Source: an uncultured Lachnoclostridium sp.
GTDB lineage: Bacteria > Bacillota > Clostridia > Lachnospirales > Lachnospiraceae
Reading direction: 5' to 3'
DNA length: 57,448 nt
Assembly: GCA_944381625.1 (NCBI GenBank)
Contig: CALWLW010000023.1
Coordinates: 1 to 57,448 of the forward strand
In this document: in pieces, positions 40,754 through 48,923 of the stretch
Layout of the letters: each line of letters begins with the position of its first letter
How positions within the stretch are numbered: the stretch's first letter is position 1
Program-made: the position numbers and the translations under genes
The notes under the pieces: generated by a model
What the model was told of the DNA's origin: nothing
What the model saw: only the letters and a program-made list of their open reading frames with translations
Database searches by the model: none

Positions 40754-41667
40754 AAATACTGGTATTCGATATTGGCGGCACCTCTATCAAATACGGCGTA
40801 CTCACAGACGGCGTGCTGTCCGGCACAGGGGAGACGCCTACCAATGCCGCCCTGGGTGCAAGACACGTCCTTGACACTGTGATCTCACTGGTCCGGGATC
40901 AGGAAGGCTATGAGGCCATCGGCATCAGCACCGCCGGCCAGGTGAACGCCTCCGACGGCTCTATCATCTATGCCAACAGCAATCTTCCCGGCTACACCGG
41001 GATGCAGATCCGGCGGGAGCTGGAAGACCTGTTCCACGTCCCCGTCATGGTGGAGAACGATGTCAACGCCGCCGCTGTGGGGGAAGCCATCTACGGCGCC
41101 GGGAAAAATTACGACGATTTCCTGTGCCTGACTTACGGCACCGGCGTGGGCGGAGCCATCATCCAGAACAAGACCGTTTACCACGGCTCCACTTTTTCCG
41201 CCGCTGAATTCGGCGCCATCGTCACCCACAGCGTGGAAAAACTTCGTCAGAAGGATTTCTTTGACGGCTGCTATGAGCGCTACGCGTCCACCACCGCCCT
41301 GGTGGAGAAAGCCCGCTCCTATCGCCCGGATCTGACGGACGGACGGAAGATTTTTGAAAACCTTCAGGATCCGGAGGTCATGAAGATTCTGGACGCATGG
41401 GTGGACGAAGTGCTGCTGGGGCTCTCCTCCCTGGTTCACATTTTCAATCCTGCCTGTGTGATCCTGGGCGGCGGCGTCATGGCCCAGCCTCTGATTCTCC
41501 AAAAGGTAAAGGATCGTATCAGCCGCTTCATCATGCCCAGCTATGCTCATGTGGACATCCGGGCGGCTGCCCTGGGCAACCACGCCGGGCTTCTGGGCGC
41601 GGGGCATCTGGCCATGGAGTATATGAAATCTCTGGAGTCGAATCCCTCCCTGGCCCAGGACGTTTAA
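40750..41667 (+). CDS. nanK: ROK-family N-acetylmannosamine kinase
   Basis: 305 residues. FDIGGTSIKYGVL is the phosphate loop, VENDVNAAAVGEAIYGAGKN holds the catalytic Asp and TYGTGVGGAIIQN the second ATP motif. The usual ROK zinc motif (CxCGxxGC) is absent, replaced around DFFDGCYERYAS, as in a subset of Firmicutes ROK kinases. Function as ManNAc kinase is inferred from the operon with nanE. Confidence 0.88.
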   Translation: MKILVFDIGGTSIKYGVLTDGVLSGTGETPTNAALGARHVLDTVISLVRDQEGYEAIGISTAGQVNASDGSIIYANSNLPGYTGMQIRRELEDLFHVPVMVENDVNAAAVGEAIYGAGKNYDDFLCLTYGTGVGGAIIQNKTVYHGSTFSAAEFGAIVTHSVEKLRQKDFFDGCYERYASTTALVEKARSYRPDLTDGRKIFENLQDPEVMKILDAWVDEVLLGLSSLVHIFNPACVILGGGVMAQPLILQKVKDRISRFIMPSYAHVDIRAAALGNHAGLLGAGHLAMEYMKSLESNPSLAQDV

Positions 41668-41683
41668 AAAAGAGCTCACGCGC

Positions 41684-41745
41684 AAAAACCCCGCAGGGGC
41701 CGCATCCTCCAATCTGATGCGCCCCTGCGGGGTTCTTTCGTTTTA
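41684..41745. terminator. Bidirectional terminator after nanK
   Basis: AACCCCGCAGGGGC and GCCCCTGCGGGGTT (14-bp arms) around a 20-base loop that itself has GCATC/GATGC pairing. TTCTTTCGTTTT follows on plus and TTTTGCG on minus. It separates nanK from the convergent sensor kinase gene. Confidence 0.9.
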
Positions 41746-41782
41746 TCGGTTCTTTTTATGGGAAGTATTTTACCGCACGGCA

Positions 41783-44353
41783 TCACAGAAACCGTTCGAT
41801 CATCCTCACCAGTTCGTTCATATCCAGCGGCTTCGCCACATGACCGTTCATGCCACATTCCAGACAGCGGTTGATATCCTCCGCGAACGCGTCAGCAGTC
41901 ATGGCAATAATAGGAATTTCTTTGCCGTCGGGACGCTCCTGCAGGTTCCGGATGGTTTTCACAGCCTCATAGCCGTCCATCACCGGCATACGGATATCCA
42001 TAAGGATGACCTGATAATAACCAGGCTCTTTCTCCAGGAATTTGTCCACGCACAGCTGTCCATTCTCCGCCCAGTCCAGTTCGAAACCTTTCTCCGACAG
42101 CAGTTCGTTGGCAATCTCCCAGTTAATGTCATTGTCTTCCGCCAAAAGGATGCGCACGCCGGTAAAATCTCTGGAGCCTTCCATTCGTTCCGACTCCTGA
42201 CGGCCCGATTCCGTATAGGCGGACAGGCCATGATACAGCGTGGATTTGAACAGCGGCTTGGATATGAAACCGCTGACACCCGCCGCCTTCGCCTCGTCCT
42301 CAAAGTCAGACCAGTCGTAGGCAGAGATCAGCAGGATGGGGATCTGGTCCCCGATCTTCCTGCGGATTTCCCTTGCGGTCTCTATACCGTCCATATCCGG
42401 CATCTTCCAGTCCAGAAGCACCACATGGTAGCCTCTTCCCTCTTTGCTGCGTTTTTCCGCCAGCTCCACTGCAGAGGCACCGTCCGTGGCATATTCTCCC
42501 CGGACGCCCAGATCTTTCAGGGACTGCACCACATCCTTGCACAGCTGAAGGTCGTCGTCCACCACCAGCATGTTCCAGTCCGGCAGGCGCATATCCTCCT
42601 CCGGCACCTCCGCTTTTTCCAGATCCAGCACCACATGGAATATGGTGCCTTTCTCCAGTTCGCTGTGAACCTCTATGGTGCCCTCCATCCGGTCTACAAT
42701 ATATTTGGTGATGGCCATCCCCAGGCCGCTGCCCTCAATCTTCTGCACCCGCTTGCTGTCTTCCCGGACAAAAGACTCGAAGATCTTTTTCTGGAATTCT
42801 TCCGTCATACCGATTCCGTTGTCCTTCACCCAGAAATGCGTGCGCACCCGATGTCCGTCCACCGGGGACTCTTCCTGCATGACGGAGACGTCGATGGAGC
42901 CGCCCTCCGGCGTGAATTTCACCGCGTTGGACAAGAGGTTTATGAGGATCTGGTTCAGGCGCACGCCGTCGCACAGCACCTGCTCCGCCAGTACGTTCTG
43001 TATGGAGATATTGAAAGACTGGCCTTTGGCCTTCACCTGAGGCTGTACGATGCTCACCAGGCTCTCCATCGTCTCCCGCAGGCTTACCAGTTCCACATTC
43101 AGGTTCAGTTTGCCGCTCTCGATCTTCGACATGTCCAGCACGTCGTTGATCAGTCCCAGAAGGTGCCTGCTGGACAGAGTGATCTTCTGCAGGCAGTTTT
43201 TCACCTGATCCGGTTTATCCATATTCGCCGCGGCGATGGCCGTCATGCCCACGATGGCGTTCATGGGCGTCCGGATATCGTGGCTCATGTTGGACAGGAA
43301 CTCGCTCTTGGCCAGGTTCGCATGCTCCGCCTCTTTCTGCGCCTTTTCCGTTGCTTCAATCTGCTGACGGGACATTTTCATATAGGTGAAAAAGATGATC
43401 AGCGTAACGGTGAGGAGGACAAGGCATCCGGCCAGGGTAATTGTCACTCTGCTGCTGCCCAGTCCGGACACAGCGTCGTCCAGTTCCCCGTGGGGCATGA
43501 TCGTCACCAGCGACCATTCCGAATTGTTCATATGGGAACAGTACACATGCCTGCGTTCTCCGGCGATGGAGAACACCAGCGTGTAAGAATCCTCGCTGTT
43601 TACCGTTTCCTCCAGACCGGCGATGGCCTCTTCCCCGTCGATGCCGTCAAAAACCGCCTCCTCCCGCAGCCAGTCGAAATAGTTGTCATAGGGAAGTTCT
43701 CCATTCTGCACCACAAAGCTTCCATCTTTGCGGATAATATGGGAAAAATTCAACCCGTCGTCCATACCCAGGGCCAGGGCTTCGTTCAGCTTCTCAATGG
43801 GCAGGCCCACCGCCAGCGCCGTACACTGGCTCCCGTCCGGCAGGGGATATCCCACAGAACGGGGATATCCCACGGAGATCCCGTACAGCAGCAGCCTGTC
43901 ACCGGATTCCGTCGTTCCTGTGGCCGCGATCTTCTCGTCCCGGTTCATGGCCTCGATGAAATGATCCTTATTGACAACGTCGACCGGATCTCCGTAGATC
44001 ACGAACTCTTCCCCTTCATTGTTATAAAGGGCCATATAGATAAAATCCCGTTTTTTCCCGCTCTCTGCCAGCCGGGCAATCACATCTTCGTCAAGCTCGT
44101 CCACGCTCTCCGGCGGAACCACCTCCGTGATCCCCTCCACCTGCAGCATCCGCATCTGAATGAGCGAATCGAAATGGCGCTGAAGCTGGCCGTTCATCTC
44201 CTCCATATAAAGGTTGACTACCCGGGTAATGGTACTCTCGCTCTCTCTGAGCATATACAGCGTGATCCACGCGAATACCCCTATGCACAGGAATACCAGC
44301 CCAATCAGGCTTCCCCATAGAAAATGGCTTGTTTTTTTCTTCATGTCTTCCAT
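41783..44353 (-). CDS. Hybrid sensor histidine kinase with two receiver domains
   Basis: 856 residues. Membrane helix at about 11-33 (FLWGSLIGLVFLCIGVFAWI), extracellular Cache-like sensor to about 295, second helix near 300-320 (VTITLAGCLVLLTVTLIIFF). HisKA with SNMSHDIRTPMNAI (phospho-His near 357), HATPase with NLLSNAVKF, DNGIGM and EGSGLGMAI, then two REC domains with phospho-Asp in LLDWKMPDMDG and LMDIRMPVMDG. No output domain or HPt is attached and no partner regulator is adjacent. Ligand unknown. It is the last gene of a leftward run after ung. Confidence 0.92.
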   Translation of the reverse strand: MEDMKKKTSHFLWGSLIGLVFLCIGVFAWITLYMLRESESTITRVVNLYMEEMNGQLQRHFDSLIQMRMLQVEGITEVVPPESVDELDEDVIARLAESGKKRDFIYMALYNNEGEEFVIYGDPVDVVNKDHFIEAMNRDEKIAATGTTESGDRLLLYGISVGYPRSVGYPLPDGSQCTALAVGLPIEKLNEALALGMDDGLNFSHIIRKDGSFVVQNGELPYDNYFDWLREEAVFDGIDGEEAIAGLEETVNSEDSYTLVFSIAGERRHVYCSHMNNSEWSLVTIMPHGELDDAVSGLGSSRVTITLAGCLVLLTVTLIIFFTYMKMSRQQIEATEKAQKEAEHANLAKSEFLSNMSHDIRTPMNAIVGMTAIAAANMDKPDQVKNCLQKITLSSRHLLGLINDVLDMSKIESGKLNLNVELVSLRETMESLVSIVQPQVKAKGQSFNISIQNVLAEQVLCDGVRLNQILINLLSNAVKFTPEGGSIDVSVMQEESPVDGHRVRTHFWVKDNGIGMTEEFQKKIFESFVREDSKRVQKIEGSGLGMAITKYIVDRMEGTIEVHSELEKGTIFHVVLDLEKAEVPEEDMRLPDWNMLVVDDDLQLCKDVVQSLKDLGVRGEYATDGASAVELAEKRSKEGRGYHVVLLDWKMPDMDGIETAREIRRKIGDQIPILLISAYDWSDFEDEAKAAGVSGFISKPLFKSTLYHGLSAYTESGRQESERMEGSRDFTGVRILLAEDNDINWEIANELLSEKGFELDWAENGQLCVDKFLEKEPGYYQVILMDIRMPVMDGYEAVKTIRNLQERPDGKEIPIIAMTADAFAEDINRCLECGMNGHVAKPLDMNELVRMIERFL

Positions 44354-44407
44354 ATGTGTTCCGCTCTCTTTCCTGATTCCTGCGGCGGGAAAAGGATTCC
44401 GTCCCGC

Positions 44408-45082
44408 TTAACGATTCTCGATCTGCCAGTCCACAGGCTGAAGCCCGTGTTCCTCCAGAAATGCGTTCGCCTGGCTGAAATGCCTGCACCCGAAAAATCC
44501 TCTGTACGCAGAGAGAGGACTGGGATGGGGCGCTTCCAGGATCAGATGCTTCGGATTGTGCAGCATCGCCTTTTTCATCTGCGCCGGCCTTCCCCACAGC
44601 ATAAATACCATGGGACGGTCCTGCTGATCCAGGACGCGGATAGCCGCGTCCGTAAACTCCTCCCATCCGATCCCCCGATGGGAATTGGCCTGATGGGCGC
44701 GCACGGTCAGCACCGTGTTCAGCAGCAGCACACCCTCCCTTGCCCATTTTTCCAGATAGCCGTTGTTGGGGATGTAGCATCCGCAGTCGTCATGCAGTTC
44801 CTGGTAGATATTGACCAGGGACGGCGGGATCTCCACCTCCGGTTTCACTGAGAAACACAGGCCGTGGGCCTGTCCGTCTCCATGGTAGGGATCCTGCCCC
44901 AGAATCACCACCTTCACCTGGGAAAGCGGCGTAAACTCAAACGCATTGAAAATATCGTCTGCGGGAGGATAGATCCTGCGGGTGCGGTATTCCTCCATCA
45001 CAGTCTTATATAATTTTGCATAGTACGGTTTCCCGAACTCCGGTTTCAGCGGCTCCAGCCAATCATTGCTTATGGCTCCCAT
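44408..45082 (-). CDS. ung: Uracil-DNA glycosylase
   Basis: 224 residues of family 1. The water-activating loop is VVILGQDPYHG with catalytic Asp, then AHGLCFSV, GVLLLNTVLTV, and the leucine/His loop HPSPLSAYRGFFG. It removes uracil from DNA to start base-excision repair. It lies 39 bases after hisF. Confidence 0.97.
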   Translation of the reverse strand: MGAISNDWLEPLKPEFGKPYYAKLYKTVMEEYRTRRIYPPADDIFNAFEFTPLSQVKVVILGQDPYHGDGQAHGLCFSVKPEVEIPPSLVNIYQELHDDCGCYIPNNGYLEKWAREGVLLLNTVLTVRAHQANSHRGIGWEEFTDAAIRVLDQQDRPMVFMLWGRPAQMKKAMLHNPKHLILEAPHPSPLSAYRGFFGCRHFSQANAFLEEHGLQPVDWQIENR

Positions 45083-45121
45083 CTTATGTCCTCCTGCTCT
45101 TTTTCTCCTTCGCCTCTTTGC

Positions 45122-45883
45122 CTACAGGCGCACAGGGATATGGCATCCCTGCAGATAGGTCTTCACCTGACGTATCTCCAGTTCTTTATAGTGGAACAGG
45201 GAAGCGGCCAGCGCCGCATCCGCCCTTCCGTCTGTCAATGCGCTCCGAAAATGATCCAGCGTACCGGCGCCTCCGGAAGCGATAACCGGCACCGGCACGC
45301 GCTCGGCCACCGCGCGGGTCAGTTCGATGTCATATCCGGCCTTTGTGCCGTCGCAGTCCATACTGGTCAGAAGGATCTCCCCCGCCCCCAGCTCGCTGAC
45401 CCGGACAGCCCATTCCACCGCGTCGATTCCCATATCCACACGGCCTCCGTTTTTATAGATATTCCAGCCGCTTCCGTCCGCGCGCCTCCGGGCGTCGATG
45501 GCCACCACCACGCACTGGCTTCCGAACTTGTCCGCCGCCTCCCGGATCAGTTCCGGGCGCATGATCGCCGCGGAATTGACCGAGATCTTGTCCGCTCCCG
45601 CCCTCAGGATCGTCCGAAAGTCCTCCACTGTACGGATGCCCCCTCCTACCGTAAAGGGGATAAACACCGTCTCAGCCACTCTGCGCACCATATCGATCAC
45701 TGTATTCCTGGCGTCGGAGGAAGCCGTGATATCCAGAAAAACCAGCTCGTCCGCCCCCGCCCGGTCATAGGCGGCGGCAATCTCCACCGGGTCCCCCGCA
45801 TCCCGCAGGTTTACAAAATTCACGCCCTTGACCACCCGGCCGTTGTTCACATCCAGGCAGGGAATAATTCTTTTTGTCAGCAT
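45122..45883 (-). CDS. hisF: Imidazole glycerol phosphate synthase, cyclase subunit
   Basis: 253 residues, TIM barrel. [17 protein letters not shown] at the start (catalytic Asp11-equivalent), [11 protein letters not shown], and the second catalytic Asp in [15 protein letters not shown]. It closes the imidazole ring with ammonia from HisH, giving IGP and AICAR. Only hisH and hisF of the histidine pathway are here; the others must be elsewhere. Confidence 0.97.
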   Translation of the reverse strand: MLTKRIIPCLDVNNGRVVKGVNFVNLRDAGDPVEIAAAYDRAGADELVFLDITASSDARNTVIDMVRRVAETVFIPFTVGGGIRTVEDFRTILRAGADKISVNSAAIMRPELIREAADKFGSQCVVVAIDARRRADGSGWNIYKNGGRVDMGIDAVEWAVRVSELGAGEILLTSMDCDGTKAGYDIELTRAVAERVPVPVIASGGAGTLDHFRSALTDGRADAALAASLFHYKELEIRQVKTYLQGCHIPVRL

Positions 45884-45897
45884 CTCTTTCTCCCTCC

Positions 45898-46500
45898 TTA
45901 AAGCCCGGCAAAATTTCTCAGTATCTGAAGCCCGGCATCGCTGCTCTTTTCCGGATGGAACTGGCAGGCAAACACATTTCCCTGCTCCACGGACGCGTGG
46001 ATCTGTACGCCGTACTCCGTCCTGGCCTTCACAATGCTCTCATCCTCCGCCTTCAGATAATAAGAATGGACAAAATATACAAAGGGATGTTCAAGCCCCC
46101 GGAACAGCCGTCCGTCTCCTGAAAGCTCCAGACAGTTCCAGCCCATGTGAGGGATCTTCCTTCCCTCCCCCTCCGGGATACGCAGGATCTCGCCTTTCAG
46201 GATCCCCAGTCCCGGAATTCCCGGCGCTTCCTCGCTGCGTTCAAACAGAAGCTGCAGCCCCAGGCAGATGCCGAGAAATGGCGTCTGCCTGTCCACCACT
46301 TCCTGGATCACATCCTTCAGGCCATACGCCTGCAGGTGCTCCATGGCGTCCCCAAAAGCGCCCACGCCGGGCAGGATCACCTTGTCCGCACCCAGGATCT
46401 CACTCCGGTCACGGGTAATACAGGTCTCCTGCCCCAGATGGGCGAGCGCTTTCTCCACGCTCCTGATATTTCCCGCATCGTAATCAATAACAGCGATCAT
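45898..46500 (-). CDS. hisH: Imidazole glycerol phosphate synthase, glutaminase subunit
   Basis: 200 residues, class I glutamine amidotransferase. [15 protein letters not shown] at the start, nucleophile Cys in [13 protein letters not shown], and His/Glu in [14 protein letters not shown]. It supplies ammonia to HisF, 14 bases downstream. Its start overlaps the Sir2-like gene in an ATGA junction. Confidence 0.97.
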   Translation of the reverse strand: MIAVIDYDAGNIRSVEKALAHLGQETCITRDRSEILGADKVILPGVGAFGDAMEHLQAYGLKDVIQEVVDRQTPFLGICLGLQLLFERSEEAPGIPGLGILKGEILRIPEGEGRKIPHMGWNCLELSGDGRLFRGLEHPFVYFVHSYYLKAEDESIVKARTEYGVQIHASVEQGNVFACQFHPEKSSDAGLQILRNFAGL

Positions 46501-46982
46501 TGCAATTCCTCCTTGCCCTCTGCAAAAAATTCCGCCGGAGCCTGCCGGATGGATACGCCCCGGTCCGCAATCTCGGCAGACAGCTGCCAGAGACGGTCAT
46601 GAATACGGATGTAGGTGGATTTCTGGTTAAAATAGCAGGTCTTCTCAAAGGGGAATCGGATGGTCTCCGGCTTCTGGAAGCCCACGCCCAGCTCCAGGAT
46701 ACACAGCTTCTGGTTCAGCGTAAAACTCAGCCAGTTCAGATACCTGTCCCAGCTGGACATATCTTCCCCGTCCGCCAGAGGCGCCGTGATCTGTTCCGCC
46801 TGAAGCCCCGCCGCCTCCAGTTCTCGTCTTCCCTGCAGCGTTACGATAAAATAGTCTTTTTTTTCAAGGAGTCCGGATAAGCTCCGGTACAATCCTTCCG
46901 GGGCTTCGCCCAGATCCTCGCCGATTCCCACCAGCACCAGATTGGTCTGCCGGACCTCCCTGCACATTTCTTCATATGTCAT
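46497..46982 (-). CDS. Sir2-like C-terminal fragment protein
   Basis: 161 residues from ATG 46982 (GGAAGG 12 bases upstream). The first part (NLVLVGIGEDLG) looks like a Rossmann strand, and the later part CILELGVGFQKPETIRFPFE then INQKSTYIRIH-type sequence resembles the C-terminal half of Firmicutes Sir2-family proteins. The NAD-binding GAGxS motif and catalytic His are absent, so deacetylase activity is unlikely. It is coupled to hisH by an ATGA overlap, an unexpected partner. A GGGCGCGG-GCATG-CCGCGCCC hairpin lies in its leader (47005-47025). Confidence 0.6.
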   Translation of the reverse strand: MTYEEMCREVRQTNLVLVGIGEDLGEAPEGLYRSLSGLLEKKDYFIVTLQGRRELEAAGLQAEQITAPLADGEDMSSWDRYLNWLSFTLNQKLCILELGVGFQKPETIRFPFEKTCYFNQKSTYIRIHDRLWQLSAEIADRGVSIRQAPAEFFAEGKEELQ

Positions 46983-47099
46983 AAATATGTTCTTCCTTCC
47001 AGAAGGGCGCGGGCATGCCGCGCCCTTTTCACTCTTTGACATCCAGTATAACACGCTGTTCCCGATTTTTCCACAAAATACTGCCTGTTTGAATGCACT

Positions 47100-47128
47100 T
47101 AAAGAGGACCCTGCCAAAGACAGGGTCC
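47100..47128 (-). terminator. Terminator of the corrinoid protein operon
   Basis: GGACCCTG and CAGGGTCC (8-bp arms, seven-base loop) followed on the minus strand by TCTTT, 20 bases after the corrinoid gene stop. Confidence 0.75.
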
Positions 47129-47147
47129 CCTTAGAAGGAAGAAACAA

Positions 47148-47783
47148 TTATGCAACGATCTCTTTTGCTCTCTGTGCGCAGGAAGCTGCGTCTTCCGTAT
47201 AAGCGTCTGCGCCGATCTCATCTGCGAATGCCTGCGTAATGGGCGCTCCGCCTACCATAACCTTGATGCCGGAACGGAACGGAGCCTCGTTCAGAGCGGT
47301 TACGGTGTCCTTCAAAGCCGGCATCGTCGTGGTCAGAAGCGCGGAACAGCAGACGATCTTGGTGTCCGGATTCGCTTCTACGGTCTCGATGAATTTCTCC
47401 TTGGGAACGTCCACGCCAAGGTCGATCACTTCGAATCCTGCGGATTCCAGCATCATGGACACCAGGTTCTTGCCGATATCATGAAGGTCTCCTGCCACGG
47501 TACCGATCACAACTTTGCCCGCTGCGCCTGCCGCGCCGCTTGCCAGATGGGGTTTCAGCACTTCCACGCCTTTTTTCATGGCTCTTGCAGCTACCAGCAT
47601 CTCCGGAACGAAGATCTCGCCTTCTTTGAATTTGGCTCCTACCTCGTCCATGGCTGCGATCATGCCTTTGTTCAGCACTTCCGTGGGATCACATCCGGCG
47701 TCCAGAGCTTCCTGAACCGCTCCGGCGATCACTTTCGCTTTTCCCTTTACTACCAGATCATAAACTTCCTGAATTCCTGCCAT
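47148..47783 (-). CDS. Corrinoid (B12-binding) methyl carrier protein
   Basis: 211 residues from ATG 47783 (GGAGGATAAAAAA upstream). N-terminal helical cap (ALDAGCDPTEVLNKGMIAAM) and C-terminal B12-binding fold with the cobalt-ligand motif GDLHDIGKNLV and later VMVGGAPIT. Proteins of this type (MtbC/MtvC/DhaC-like) shuttle methyl groups from a substrate methyltransferase to tetrahydrofolate. It is downstream of the methyltransferase gene in one operon. Confidence 0.95.
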   Translation of the reverse strand: MAGIQEVYDLVVKGKAKVIAGAVQEALDAGCDPTEVLNKGMIAAMDEVGAKFKEGEIFVPEMLVAARAMKKGVEVLKPHLASGAAGAAGKVVIGTVAGDLHDIGKNLVSMMLESAGFEVIDLGVDVPKEKFIETVEANPDTKIVCCSALLTTTMPALKDTVTALNEAPFRSGIKVMVGGAPITQAFADEIGADAYTEDAASCAQRAKEIVA

Positions 47784-47815
47784 TTTTTTATCCTCCATTT
47801 TTTAATTAATATTTT

Positions 47816-47837
47816 CAGATCAGCCCTGACTGATCTG
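47816..47837 (-). promoter_or_regulatory. Intra-operon hairpin before the corrinoid gene
   Basis: CAGATCAG-CCCTGA-CTGATCTG, an 8-bp-arm palindrome in the 64-base gap. On the minus strand AAAATATTAATT follows, so it may be a weak attenuator that sets the ratio of the two proteins. Confidence 0.5.
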
Positions 47838-47847
47838 TATTTACTTA

Positions 47848-48651
47848 TTACTTTTTCGGTCCGAAGATGCCTTCCCGATACGCACTGATATACTCCATGC
47901 AGTAGTCGTCCAGACCCAGCAGAGCTTCCGTAGCGTAGATCACGCCCATCATATCCCGGTTGGTGGGATCCAGGATGGCGCTGTCCAGCCCGGCGTTCAT
48001 AGCCAGTACGGTGAATCCCAGATTGACCATCTTTCTCACCGGAAGGTTGAAGGAAATGTTGCTGACTGCCGCCGTGATATGGATATCCGGGCATCTTTTG
48101 CGCACCGTGCTGATGACTTCCACGTTCATGGCGATCCCGTCTTCGGAAGTACACAGCATCTCAACCAGCGGGTCGATATGCATACGGTTATGGGCGACAC
48201 CGTATTTGTCTGCTTTTTCAAGAATGGTATCAAATACTTTCAGGCGGTCTGCGGCGCATTTGGGAATTCCCGTGTCGTCCGACAGAAGGCAGATCACTTC
48301 CCATTTGGTATCCGCGATCAGAGGGAAAATCTTATCGATCTTGTCTCCCTCTCCCGACACGGAATTGATCAGACCCGGTCTCTTGCAGTACGGGAAGATC
48401 TGTGCCAGCACGTCCGCGCTGGGGCTGTCCACGGAGATGGGCAGATCCGTCACTTCCTGGATGCAGTCGATCATCCATTTCAGCGTCTCCACCTCTTCCG
48501 CTTCCGGCACAGACGCGCAGCAGTCAATAAACGTAGCTCCTGCCTCGGCCTGCATCTTTGCTCTGTTTTTAATGAATTCCGCATCCCGTTTCGCGATGGC
48601 TTCCGCAACAACCGGGATGGAACCATTAATCTTTTCACCGATGATTATCAT
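47848..48651 (-). CDS. Methyltetrahydrofolate:corrinoid protein methyltransferase
   Basis: 267 residues from ATG 48651 (AAGGAGG). Pterin-binding TIM barrel as in AcsE/MtvA-type enzymes: IIIGEKINGSIP at the start, ISVDSPSADVL, LINSVSGEGDK, MHIDPLVEML and AVSNISFNLP. It moves a methyl group between the corrinoid protein and tetrahydrofolate. No Wood-Ljungdahl genes are adjacent, so it is probably part of a demethylation or methyl-donor use system. Confidence 0.93.
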   Translation of the reverse strand: MIIIGEKINGSIPVVAEAIAKRDAEFIKNRAKMQAEAGATFIDCCASVPEAEEVETLKWMIDCIQEVTDLPISVDSPSADVLAQIFPYCKRPGLINSVSGEGDKIDKIFPLIADTKWEVICLLSDDTGIPKCAADRLKVFDTILEKADKYGVAHNRMHIDPLVEMLCTSEDGIAMNVEVISTVRKRCPDIHITAAVSNISFNLPVRKMVNLGFTVLAMNAGLDSAILDPTNRDMMGVIYATEALLGLDDYCMEYISAYREGIFGPKK

Positions 48652-48780
48652 GTACTTTCCTCCTTCTGATGAATTTTTATGTATGATCATCGTTTTTATT
48701 GTGTATTTTGTCCATACCCAAAGTCTACCACACTCCGAACCCATGTGCCATATGCACAATTGTTGATTTTCATCTTCGCT

Positions 48781-48799
48781 TTCCTACTTTTTGTAGGAA
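48781..48799. repeat. Palindrome in the divergent methyltransferase/PucR region
   Basis: TTCCTAC-TTTTT-GTAGGAA, 7-bp arms. It lies between the two divergent genes and upstream of the PucR promoter; a regulator site or the end of an antisense transcript is possible. Confidence 0.5.
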
Positions 48800-48816
48800 G
48801 GATTTCTTCCCGCTTC

Positions 48817-48845
48817 TTGTCTTCGGACCCGTTTCTTTGTATAAT
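48817..48845 (+). promoter_or_regulatory. Promoter of the first PucR-type gene
   Basis: TTGTCT (48817-48822), 17-base spacer, TATAAT (48840-48845), 79 bases before the ATG. Confidence 0.65.
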
Positions 48846-48923
48846 ATTGTCTAAAAGAAACGCCGGTTTCCTCCGGCACAGCACACAAAACCGGCCGCCT
48901 GCCGGCCGGGAAGGAGTCAGTCT

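Noticed and set aside
48735..48753. Sigma-54 promoter (TGGCAC with downstream TTC) for the methyltransferase operon
   Set aside because: The -12 element lacks the required GC, and the PucR-type neighbour does not have a sigma-54 activation domain.
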